Source: Halalkalibacter akibai JCM 9157 (lineage in GTDB: Bacteria > Bacillota > Bacilli > Bacillales > Bacillaceae_D). From it: a stretch of 64,000 bases of DNA. The stretch is from positions 1 through 64,000 of the forward strand of contig NZ_BAUV01000006.1 in NCBI RefSeq assembly GCF_000513135.1, given 5' to 3'. Shown in pieces: positions 57,347 to 64,000 of this stretch (positions within the stretch are counted from its first letter, which is position 1; each line of letters begins with the position of its first letter). Position numbers and translations under genes: made by a program. The notes under the pieces are model-generated. The model saw nothing but the letters and a program-made list of their open reading frames with translations, was not told the DNA's origin and ran no database searches.

Positions 57347-57380
57347 ATAAAACCCCCTAAGGATTATACCTTAGGGGGTC
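57347..57380 (-). terminator. Terminator of ackA
   Basis: ACCCCCTAAGG pairs perfectly with CCTTAGGGGGT around ATTATA; on the minus strand TTTTATC follows, ten bases past the ackA stop. Confidence 0.93.
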
Positions 57381-57389
57381 CAGAAAGTC

Positions 57390-58577
57390 TTATTGTGATA
57401 AGCGAACAGTATCGCGTGCAATCATTACTTCTTCATTTGTTGGAATGATTAGAACTTTAACAGGTGAATGTGGATAGTTAATGAAAGCTTCTTTTCCACG
57501 GACTTTATTTAGTGCTGGATCCCAATAAACACCCATAAACTCAAGACCCTTTAATACGCGCTCTCGAATGACATCACTATTTTCACCAATACCTGCAGTG
57601 AATATGATCGCATCAACACCACTCATACGAGCAGCATATGAACCGACATATTTATGGATTCTAGAAGTGAATACTTCTAGTGCTAACTCCGCACGCTCAT
57701 TTCCAGATTCCGCTTCACTTTCAATATCACGAAGGTCACTTGAGAAACCAGAAACCCCTAAAAGTCCACTACGCTTATTTAATGTATCTAGTACGCCGTT
57801 TGCATCTTGACCTGTCTTTTCCATGATATAAGGAATTAAAGCAGGATCTATGTTACCCGAGCGAGTTCCCATTGTTACACCAGCAAGAGGAGTAAAGCCC
57901 ATTGACGTATCAATTGATTTCCCTCCTTCAATTGCTGCTATACTAGCACCATTACCAAGGTGACATGACAACAGTCGAAGTTGCTCAAGCGGACGTCCTA
58001 ATAACTCAGCTGCACGTTCAGAAACATATTTATGAGAAGTACCATGGAAACCATATTTACGGATCCCATATTCTTTATAGTACTCATAAGGTAAACTATA
58101 TAAGAAAGAAGACTCTGGCATTGTTTGATGAAAAGCTGTATCAAACACAGCTACTGCAGGAACATTAGGTAAAACCTCTTTGAAAGCCTTAATTCCCACT
58201 ACGTTAGCAGGATTATGTAACGGAGCAAGCTCAGATACTTCCTCGATTCCCGCTAGAACTTCATCAGAGATCAAAACGGAATCATTAAATTTTTCTCCAC
58301 CATGCACAACACGATGACCAATTCCATCAATCTCGTCTAGTGATTGAATAATCCCTAAACCTGTAAGCTTGTCCAATAAAGTTTTAACTGCAAACGCATG
58401 ATCAGGGATATTAAGCGTTTCTTTATTTTTCTCTCCATTAACTTCAATCGTAAACACACCATCTTCTAGACCAATACGCTCAACAAGACCTTTTGTCACA
58501 ACAGTCTCTTCCGGCATATTTAACAGTTGAAATTTCAATGAAGAACTACCAGCATTAATCGCAATAATCTTTGCCAT
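57390..58577 (-). CDS. ackA: Acetate kinase
   Basis: 395 residues. The ASKHA fold shows [18 protein letters not shown] at the start, [13 protein letters not shown] near 85, [13 protein letters not shown] near 143, [17 protein letters not shown] near 173, [20 protein letters not shown] near 207 and [14 protein letters not shown] near 323. It makes ATP from acetyl phosphate in overflow metabolism. Start follows GGAGCTGTATTTAAAAAA. CcpA activates ackA in B. subtilis, and a cre-like site lies upstream here. Confidence 0.97.
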   Translation of the reverse strand: MAKIIAINAGSSSLKFQLLNMPEETVVTKGLVERIGLEDGVFTIEVNGEKNKETLNIPDHAFAVKTLLDKLTGLGIIQSLDEIDGIGHRVVHGGEKFNDSVLISDEVLAGIEEVSELAPLHNPANVVGIKAFKEVLPNVPAVAVFDTAFHQTMPESSFLYSLPYEYYKEYGIRKYGFHGTSHKYVSERAAELLGRPLEQLRLLSCHLGNGASIAAIEGGKSIDTSMGFTPLAGVTMGTRSGNIDPALIPYIMEKTGQDANGVLDTLNKRSGLLGVSGFSSDLRDIESEAESGNERAELALEVFTSRIHKYVGSYAARMSGVDAIIFTAGIGENSDVIRERVLKGLEFMGVYWDPALNKVRGKEAFINYPHSPVKVLIIPTNEEVMIARDTVRLSQ

Positions 58578-58715
58578 TTTTTTAAATACAGCTCCTTTTT
58601 TAATTCAAGCTAAACCATTTATACCTCTTTCATTTAAGCATCACAAAACAACCATTTCAAGCAAATTCAACGATTTACAACCATATTCATTATATTCAGA
58701 TTTGAAAACGGTTCA

Positions 58716-58729
58716 GAAAAACGGTTACA
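58716..58729 (-). promoter_or_regulatory. cre-like CcpA site upstream of ackA
   Basis: The minus strand reads TGTAACCGTTTTTC, matching TGWAANCGNTNWCA except for the last two bases. A second weaker copy (TGAACCGTTTTCAA) follows directly, spanning about 58702-58715. The distance of about 140 bases upstream of the ackA start fits an activating position. Binding is inferred. Confidence 0.45.
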
Positions 58730-58730
58730 T

Positions 58731-58779
58731 CCAAACCAACAAAAAAGGAAGCGCTTTTCTTCCTTTTTTGTTGGTTTGG
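58731..58779 (-). terminator. Perfect 20-bp stem upstream of ackA, probable ytxK terminator
   Basis: The arm at 58731-58750 (beginning CCAAACCAAC) is exactly complementary to 58760-58779 around a nine-base loop. The inner part is AAAAAAGGAA/TTCCTTTTTT, so a T tract forms within the stem. On the minus strand it follows ytxK and precedes the ackA operator. Confidence 0.7.
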
Positions 58780-58915
58780 ATGCGGTGGGCATAGCCGGGG
58801 CCCGCTCTTAAGATAAACTGAGCGCTCTTCTCAGTTTAATCGCGCCCCGCGCGGAGCCACCGCCACTTCACCGATATTCAGAAGCGCTTTTCTTCCTTTT
58901 TTGCTGGTTTGGATG
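58748..58915. repeat. 35-bp direct repeats flanking a structured GC-rich segment
   Basis: Positions 58748-58782 and 58881-58915 are the same 35-bp sequence (beginning GAAGCGCTTTTCTTCC, ending GGTTTGGATG) with one T/C difference. The 98 bases between contain nested stems: GGTGG with CCACC, CGGGGC with GCCCCG, and AAACTGAG with CTCAGTTT. The arrangement looks like an insertion flanked by a duplication, located between ytxK and ackA. Confidence 0.75.
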
Positions 58916-58923
58916 GCTTGCCG

Positions 58924-59922
58924 TTATAGTATACGTAATTCTTTCTCAAACCATTTATTAATTTGTTTAATCATATCAGCTAATGCTTCTTTATTCTTAA
59001 AGGAAGGTAACTCTGCAAGTAAAGCTTGCTTAGGAACAATCACTTTATCTCCTTTTTTCTGAAGCATAAAAATACTCTTTCCAGCTTGCTGTGATTGAAA
59101 CATTGTCTTCGGTAGTTGAAGCAACCCTAAAATATTGGCTTCTTTTTTTATGAAATCATGTAACTGCTTAGCCTGTTCACTCTCAAAGAGGAAGTTAGGC
59201 ACAACAAAAAATAAGTATCCGCCAGCTTTCGTCTTCGCAATGGCTTGTTCAATCATCAGATGATGGATAAAAGAATGTCCTTCCTCTGATTTCAATGTAT
59301 AAGATTGTGCCACATCATCCTTCGGGTAATAACCTACTGGTAAATCTGTTACAACAAGATCGACTTCCGGTAATGCGAGAGGTTCAACACTGTCTTTATG
59401 AAACAATTGAATTTCATGTTTTTGTAAATTCGCGCTAACAAACGCTAGTTTTAGTAATGTCTCATCAACTTCAAAGCCGTAAGCTTGTAGTGGACAAGTT
59501 GTTTGATTGGCTAAGGCTGAAAGTAAATTACCTGATCCAACCGCCATATCAAGCAAACTAACGTCTTGTTTATTTTTCCCGATCACCTTATTAACTAAAT
59601 AACTAATGAAAAGGCATACTGCATCTGGTGTCATAGAGTGATGAGGTTGAACTACACCTTTCATTCCCTTTAAGACGGCTAGTTGAAAAGCTTTTCGAAC
59701 TTCTTCTTGTGTGAATTCAACCGCTTTAATTTTTTCCAACCTTTCCTGTAGCCATAACTGCTCTTTTTCTAAAACGGTTTGACAGATCTCTCCTGTAAAT
59801 AAGTTTTCACCAGCTTCTGCAATTCCTTCGAGGTATGTTACCGTCCAGTGTTCTTCTAAAAAAGTGGCCGTTTCATCTAAGTATGTATATAGTACTTCTG
59901 TTTTGGTTGTTTCTACTTTCAT
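58924..59922 (-). CDS. ytxK: YtxK class I SAM-dependent methyltransferase
   Basis: 332 residues from MKVETTKTEVLYTYLDETA; an ATG two codons earlier is also possible, the AGGAG site favours the inner one. An N6-adenine methylase-type fold: SLLDMAVGSGNLLSALANQT near 125, and the catalytic NPPY position replaced by VTDLPVGYYPKDD near 200, as is usual for YtxK. The substrate is unknown. It lies between ackA and tpx as in B. subtilis. Confidence 0.9.
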   Translation of the reverse strand: MKVETTKTEVLYTYLDETATFLEEHWTVTYLEGIAEAGENLFTGEICQTVLEKEQLWLQERLEKIKAVEFTQEEVRKAFQLAVLKGMKGVVQPHHSMTPDAVCLFISYLVNKVIGKNKQDVSLLDMAVGSGNLLSALANQTTCPLQAYGFEVDETLLKLAFVSANLQKHEIQLFHKDSVEPLALPEVDLVVTDLPVGYYPKDDVAQSYTLKSEEGHSFIHHLMIEQAIAKTKAGGYLFFVVPNFLFESEQAKQLHDFIKKEANILGLLQLPKTMFQSQQAGKSIFMLQKKGDKVIVPKQALLAELPSFKNKEALADMIKQINKWFEKELRIL

Positions 59923-60024
59923 GATCATTTCTCTCCTCTAGTCTTACATGAAATCATTATCTTTGCCTTAGTCATCATTTTAACTAAACTGATACGATAT
60001 ATACAAAGGTTTCCCACACCAATG

Positions 60025-60056
60025 AAAAAACCTGCTGAATCTAGCAGCAGGTAAAA
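60025..60056 (-). terminator. Terminator of tpx
   Basis: ACCTGCTG pairs with CAGCAGGT around a short loop; on the minus strand TTTTTTCATTG follows, ten bases past the tpx stop codon. Confidence 0.9.
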
Positions 60057-60065
60057 GGTAATTAC

Positions 60066-60566
60066 TTATTTAGCTGCTTTAGCAGCCTCGATTGCAGCTT
60101 CATAATTAGGATGACTAGTAGCTTCAGATACGTACTCCACATACGTTACTACATCATTAGAATCAATTACGAATACTGAACGTGCAAGTAAACGTAATTC
60201 TTCTATCGCTACGCCAAAAGCGTTACCAAAAGACAGATCACGATGGTCTGAAACCGTTTCTATATTTTCAATTCCCGCCGCTGCACACCAGCGCTTTTGA
60301 GCAAATGGTAAGTCAACACTTACTGTATAAACTTGAACGTTAGGAAGACCAGCCGCTTCTTCATTAAAACGACGAGTTTGCTGATCACATACGCCTGTAT
60401 CAATAGAAGGAATAACACTAATTAAGCGCACTTTCCCTTCAGAATTAGCCAGAGTAACTTCAGACAAGTCATTTGCTAAAACTGAAAAATTAGGAGCCTT
60501 GTCCCCTACTTTCACTTCAGAACCGATCAATGTAACAGGATTATTTTTAAACGTGACAGATGCCAT
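60066..60566 (-). CDS. tpx: Thiol peroxidase Tpx
   Basis: 166 residues from [15 protein letters not shown] with AAGGGGGAATTTTCT upstream; a longer reading adds an implausible 29-residue extension. The peroxidatic cysteine is in [20 protein letters not shown] near residue 60, and the resolving cysteine in [10 protein letters not shown] near 94. It reduces peroxides using thioredoxin. Position between ytxK and gerW matches B. subtilis. Confidence 0.96.
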   Translation of the reverse strand: MASVTFKNNPVTLIGSEVKVGDKAPNFSVLANDLSEVTLANSEGKVRLISVIPSIDTGVCDQQTRRFNEEAAGLPNVQVYTVSVDLPFAQKRWCAAAGIENIETVSDHRDLSFGNAFGVAIEELRLLARSVFVIDSNDVVTYVEYVSEATSHPNYEAAIEAAKAAK

Positions 60567-60633
60567 AGAAAATTCCCCCTTAGAAAATATGTACATCCTT
60601 ATATTACATGAGTTTCTAAAAATATGCCAAAAA

Positions 60634-60658
60634 AAAGAATGGGGAGACCCCATTCTTT
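60634..60658 (-). terminator. Terminator of gerW-ytfI
   Basis: AAAGAATGGGG pairs with CCCCATTCTTT around AGA and ends in a T tract on the minus strand; it overlaps the gerW stop. Confidence 0.92.
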
Positions 60659-61112
60659 ATAGTGGTGGTGTTTGGTTATCAGTCGTTGTAGTGTTTGGTG
60701 TTGCAGGAGGAGGTGTCGCTTGAGTTCCACCATTTGAACCGTTTCCGACCATTTGTTGAATTTTCTCAACAACTTGTGGAGCAAAATCAAGTAATTTTTC
60801 GTATAAGTGAGTGTTGCTGTCTAAGTGAACCATTTTTACACCTTCACTATTTACAACTAAAAAGGCAATTGGTGTAATAGATACTCCGCCACCACTACCT
60901 CCACCAAATGGATGGGCATCTTCTTGCCCGTGGTGATCTACTACAAATTCACTACCACCAGCAGCAAAACCAAAACCTACTTTTGAAACAGGCATAATTA
61001 CGCTTCCGTCTGGTGTCTCTACAGGGTCACCAACGATCGTATTTACATCGACCATTTCTTTTAAGTTTTCCATTGCTGTCATCATTAATCCTTGAATTGG
61101 ATGGTCTGTCAT
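60657..61112 (-). CDS. gerW: Spore germination protein GerW (YtfJ)
   Basis: 151 residues. MTDHPIQGLMMTAMENLKEM start, VNTIVGDPVETPDGSVIMPV near 20-40, then a glycine-rich loop HPFGGGSGGGVSITPIAFLV typical of YtfJ-family sporulation proteins. The C-terminal tail is rich in T, P and N. GerW is needed for L-alanine-dependent germination of B. subtilis spores. Cotranscribed with ytfI, whose start lies just upstream. Confidence 0.94.
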   Translation of the reverse strand: MTDHPIQGLMMTAMENLKEMVDVNTIVGDPVETPDGSVIMPVSKVGFGFAAGGSEFVVDHHGQEDAHPFGGGSGGGVSITPIAFLVVNSEGVKMVHLDSNTHLYEKLLDFAPQVVEKIQQMVGNGSNGGTQATPPPATPNTTTTDNQTPPL

Positions 61113-61129
61113 ATCGTTTCCTCCTAAAG

Positions 61130-61792
61130 TTACATATTTTTTTCAACCGAGGCATTGGTTCTTACTCGCTTCGGTCTTCTTCTCCAATGCTTGAGTAGCA
61201 TTAGGCCTGCAATGATAGCATGCCCTATTCTAAAAGAAATAATGCATGATAAATGTGTGTGTGAAACCATTGCTTGAAAATGAGGATTAATTGTAAGTTT
61301 TGGCATCTTTCTTATTCTCATAGTGTTACCAACAATTCCAATAATACTCCCCTTTAATGCCCAAATCGCCCCAATAAGTTGAGCCGTATGAGCAGCATCG
61401 CCTACCCCAATGTCCGAGTGCCACCTAAAGTGATTAACATGGACCTTCTTTAAAAATTTTCTAACGATTTTATGCAATCCAACAACATGATCTAAAAATC
61501 GCTTTAGCCATCGAAGATCTTCAACAATAAGTTCTGGAGTGATAGGGAGTTTATTCTTCATTTTCATTCCTGCAATCTCATGTTCATCCTCGACGATAAC
61601 TGAAGCAGAGTCATCATCTACTTTAATAACTGGTGCTGAAAACGTATAAACCCGCATTTTCCAAATAAAGGTTTTTACTTCTAACAGGTCATCGTCTTGA
61701 TGATGTCGATAAAGGATGTCGATTTTCACTTTTGTGATCGCAATTACCACAAACAGAAAAATAAGTCCAATTATAATATATGTCCAAACCAT
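61130..61792 (-). CDS. ytfI: DUF2953 protein YtfI
   Basis: 220 residues. One N-terminal membrane segment (about 2-20) precedes a domain with KVKIDILYRHHQDDDLLEV and, further on, RWLKRFLDHVVGLHKIVRKF and HVNHFRWHSDIGVGDAAHTA. A second hydrophobic stretch near the C-terminus (AIIAGLMLLKHW) is followed by a basic tail. DUF2953 genes accompany gerW; function is unknown. The 17-base gap to gerW suggests one transcript. Confidence 0.9.
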   Translation of the reverse strand: MVWTYIIIGLIFLFVVIAITKVKIDILYRHHQDDDLLEVKTFIWKMRVYTFSAPVIKVDDDSASVIVEDEHEIAGMKMKNKLPITPELIVEDLRWLKRFLDHVVGLHKIVRKFLKKVHVNHFRWHSDIGVGDAAHTAQLIGAIWALKGSIIGIVGNTMRIRKMPKLTINPHFQAMVSHTHLSCIISFRIGHAIIAGLMLLKHWRRRPKRVRTNASVEKNM

Positions 61793-61848
61793 ACCATTCT
61801 CCCTTTATACATGTCGATTATATCTAGTTTCTCCCAATTAATACGAAA

Positions 61849-61874
61849 TAAACCTGTCAATTTTGACAGGTTTA
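61849..61874 (-). terminator. Terminator of the RDD gene
   Basis: AAACCTGTCAA pairs with TTGACAGGTTT around TT, overlapping the region just after the RDD gene stop; on the minus strand ATTTCG follows. Confidence 0.8.
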
Positions 61875-61881
61875 TCGTTTC

Positions 61882-62430
61882 TTATTTATGAAGTTCGTGA
61901 ACGACGATTGTATCAGCAATATAATCATGCAACCCTTGTTTTCTTTCCGTGAAAGCAACCATCACATAAATAGCATACAAAAGGAAAAAAGCTTGATGAA
62001 TAAAACGACCAATTGCTTCTCTAAATATAATTTGATTCCACGTTAATTCCTGTTCACTTAATGATATCACAGTTAAACCAAGTACCATTTTCCCTACCGT
62101 TTGACCATATTGCTTCGTCATGATTGCAAAGTACAGGAAGAAAATCAATGCACCGAAGATGGTTTCCACAGTAAATGGTCCGAGTGAAACACCACTTAAA
62201 TTCATATAACGAATAATCGGGTTAACGAACAACAACTGAATAGAAAATACCGTAATTAAGTCTAATAAAAAAGCCCATAACCTCACCCAAAATCCTGCAT
62301 ATTGATAAATCGGAGGAGAGATTTCTTCACTTTTTTGCGATTGTCTTAATATGTTTTCTCGATTAGGTTTCAGCCGATGTCTTAGTCGGTTGTTAACCAC
62401 TCTCTTACGCTGCTCCGCTAGTTGATTCAC
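61882..62430 (-). CDS. RDD family membrane protein
   Basis: 182 residues with the RDD hallmark YAGFWVRLWAFLLDLITVFS near 45, where the R, D, D positions are R and D of the first segment. Three hydrophobic segments follow, with GQTVGKMVLGLTVI near 105 and a later EAIGRFIHQAFFLLYAIYV. B. subtilis has an RDD protein (YteJ) at this site. A transport or channel role is proposed for the family but not proven. Confidence 0.9.
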   Translation of the reverse strand: MNQLAEQRKRVVNNRLRHRLKPNRENILRQSQKSEEISPPIYQYAGFWVRLWAFLLDLITVFSIQLLFVNPIIRYMNLSGVSLGPFTVETIFGALIFFLYFAIMTKQYGQTVGKMVLGLTVISLSEQELTWNQIIFREAIGRFIHQAFFLLYAIYVMVAFTERKQGLHDYIADTIVVHELHK

Positions 62431-62441
62431 TTGTCTCCCCC

Positions 62442-63434
62442 CTACTCTTTATAAATATACTTTAATGTCGGCGAGCGATGTGTCGATAAGATTCTCTCAA
62501 GACTTGCTAATTCATGATCTGCTCGAAACAGTTGTTGTAGTGACATCGAAAAAAACTGTGGCAACCCAACATGTGCCTCATATTTAATCACATTATAATG
62601 CCCAACCTCTGATCTCATCATCGCAATCGTATCATCTAAATTTCCAAGTTCATCTACCAAGTTCAAATCAAACGCTTGTTTACCCGTGTAAATTCGACCG
62701 TCAGCGATTCTACGAACCTCAGCTTCAGACATGTTTCTTCCCTCAACAATGATTCGAACAAATTCATCATAAGATTCATCAATAATCGACTGCAAAATTG
62801 CTCGATCACCGTCCGTCATTTCTCTTGTTGCTGACATAATATCTTTATATGGTCCACTTTTAATTGTATTAATTTGAACACCGTAATTTTCAGCAAGTTG
62901 CGAAACATTGATTGATTCCATAATGACACCAATTGAACCTGTGATCGTCTGAGGGCTTGCCACAATTTTATCGGCTGGCGCTGCGATGTAATAGCCCCCA
63001 GATGCAGCCATGCTTCCCATTGAAACGTAAATAGTTTTGTTATGTTCATTTTTCGCACTTAGAATTTTTTCATAAATTTCTGCACTCTCAACTACTCCAC
63101 CACCAGGGGTATTTACACGCAAGATCATTCCAGCAACGGTCGGATCCTCTGCTGCATGCTCTATTTGCGAAAGAAACATCTGATGCCTATAGCCAGTTGT
63201 TTGAAAAAGCCCACCGTCCCCTGTATCTTGAATCGTACCATTTAACTCTAATACGACAATGGATTGCCCCATTTCTTCTCCTGCATCCATTACTTCTTGT
63301 GTCCATTGATGTCCAGAACTATCTAGAAATGAATTAGCATTTGAAAACATCATTGTTGTCGCTGCATTAAAAATAACTGCTACAAATAAAATCATAGCAA
63401 CTGCAATTAAAGCTAACCAACGTTTTCGACTCAT
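62442..63434 (-). CDS. sppA: Signal peptide peptidase SppA
   Basis: 330 residues. An N-terminal membrane anchor (about 5-27) is followed by the S49 domain. The nucleophilic serine is in YVSMGSMAASGGYYIAAPAD near 150 and the general-base lysine in INTIKSGPYKDIMSATREM near 200. The enzyme degrades leftover signal peptides in the membrane. Cotranscribed with the RDD gene (12 bases apart). Divergent from the NAD kinase gene. Confidence 0.95.
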   Translation of the reverse strand: MSRKRWLALIAVAMILFVAVIFNAATTMMFSNANSFLDSSGHQWTQEVMDAGEEMGQSIVVLELNGTIQDTGDGGLFQTTGYRHQMFLSQIEHAAEDPTVAGMILRVNTPGGGVVESAEIYEKILSAKNEHNKTIYVSMGSMAASGGYYIAAPADKIVASPQTITGSIGVIMESINVSQLAENYGVQINTIKSGPYKDIMSATREMTDGDRAILQSIIDESYDEFVRIIVEGRNMSEAEVRRIADGRIYTGKQAFDLNLVDELGNLDDTIAMMRSEVGHYNVIKYEAHVGLPQFFSMSLQQLFRADHELASLERILSTHRSPTLKYIYKE

Positions 63435-63533
63435 ATCTCACCCTCCAATATTTTTCTGGTTCTTTTTCCCAATCAATGGTTATGATAACATAGAATACGA
63501 ATTATTGACATTTCCATGAGAGGGTGTACGAAC

Positions 63534-64000
63534 GTGTCAGTTAGAAATCATTTATATTTATCTTATAAAAAGACAGAAGAAATGGAAAAAGTGGTTCAAC
63601 CAATTAGTGAGCTTGCCACGCAGCATGGATTTACCTTAGTCTCTAACCCAGTCGAGGCAAATATCATAGCAAGCATTGGAGGGGATAATGCTTTTTTACA
63701 AGCTACCAGAAAAACAGGTTTTAGAGACGATTGCTTATATGTTGGAATTAGTGTTGATTCTAGTGGGTTTTACACTGACTTTACTATTCAAGAAATAGAA
63801 CAGGTGATTCAAGCCATTAAAAACGAAGAAGTCGAGGTAAGAAGATACCCTATTCTGAAAGTAACCGTTGACCATGAAAAGCCATTTTATTGTTTAAATG
63901 AATGTTCTATACGGTCAAATGTTATCAAGACGTTTGTCATCGACGTTTTTATAGATGAATTACATTTTGAAACCTTTCGTGGCGATGGAATGATCGTTTC
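63534..64000 (+). CDS. NAD kinase (second paralogue), 3'-truncated by the window edge
   Basis: GTG start at 63534-63536 with GAGAGGGTG seven bases upstream; 155 codons are visible before the window ends. The product starts MSVRNHLYLSYKKTEEMEKV and contains the NAD kinase GGDN motif as ASIGGDNAFLQAT near 47. B. subtilis carries an NAD kinase (YtdI, PpnKB) next to sppA, so this is its probable counterpart. It phosphorylates NAD to NADP. Confidence 0.9.
   Translation, partial: MSVRNHLYLSYKKTEEMEKVVQPISELATQHGFTLVSNPVEANIIASIGGDNAFLQATRKTGFRDDCLYVGISVDSSGFYTDFTIQEIEQVIQAIKNEEVEVRRYPILKVTVDHEKPFYCLNECSIRSNVIKTFVIDVFIDELHFETFRGDGMIV

Overview
The window reads as a chromosomal segment of a spore-forming member of the Bacillaceae. 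Gene order follows the Bacillus subtilis pheS-ysgA-sspI, thrS-infC-rplT, dnaB-dnaI, gapB, polA, phoPR, citrate-cycle, pykA-pfkA-accAD, dnaE, argGH, ackA and sppA neighbourhoods almost without a break. Several features point to an alkaliphilic-type Bacillaceae lineage (Alkalihalobacillus/Halalkalibacter-like) rather than B. subtilis itself: an hflK-hflC pair behind polA, a futalosine-pathway mqnC, a GntR gene beside accDA, and GC-rich interspersed repeats. That placement is an inference from gene content. Nearly all genes lie on the minus strand.

Layout. 1-6400: pheS T-box leader, the SPOUT methyltransferase ysgA, spore gene sspI, aminopeptidase ysdC, an all-alpha dUTPase, ysdB, a TVP38 membrane protein, ysdA, then rplT-rpmI-infC with an L20-type leader. 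6800-19400: thrS with its T-box, ytxC, mqnC, the primosome genes dnaI-dnaB with nrdR, speD, gapB, coaE, ytaF and mutM. 19400-31600: polA, hflC-hflK, phoR-phoP (phoR broken by two frameshifts), mdh-icd-citZ and ytwI. 31600-42500: fxsA, pyk-pfkA, accA-accD, a frameshifted GntR regulator, malic enzyme and dnaE. 42600-52200: ytrH-ytrI, nrnA, ytpI, ytoI, ytkL, a YitT protein, an M24 peptidase, ytkK and several small unknown genes. 52200-64000: argH-argG, an EcsC protein with a frameshifted OB/HD protein, ackA, ytxK, tpx, gerW-ytfI, an RDD protein, sppA and the start of a divergent NAD kinase.

How the genes work together. Translation genes carry RNA leaders (two T-boxes, one L20-type). Central carbon flow is nearly complete from phosphofructokinase through pyruvate kinase, malic enzyme, citrate synthase, isocitrate and malate dehydrogenases to acetate kinase. 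Catabolite-type operator matches lie at citZ (overlapping the -35), ackA and gapB. Replication and repair are represented by dnaE, polA, dnaB, dnaI, mutM and nrnA. Sporulation genes (sspI, ytaF, ytxC, ytrH, ytrI, gerW) are scattered among them.

The non-standard content is mostly intergenic. At 1482-1586 there is a tandem repeat of exactly 21 nt that stays open in one frame as a DQK heptapeptide repeat. A six-copy structured repeat family shows compensatory changes in its closing stem, and one copy is split by a hairpin flanked by an 8-bp direct repeat. Four hairpins lie in a row between phoR and hflK, and a structured segment between 35-bp direct repeats lies between ytxK and ackA. Four frameshifts (two in phoR, one each in the GntR and HD genes) each look like loss of one base from a two-base run; this could be sequence error or real decay. 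I found no CRISPR array, insertion sequence, tRNA or rRNA gene.
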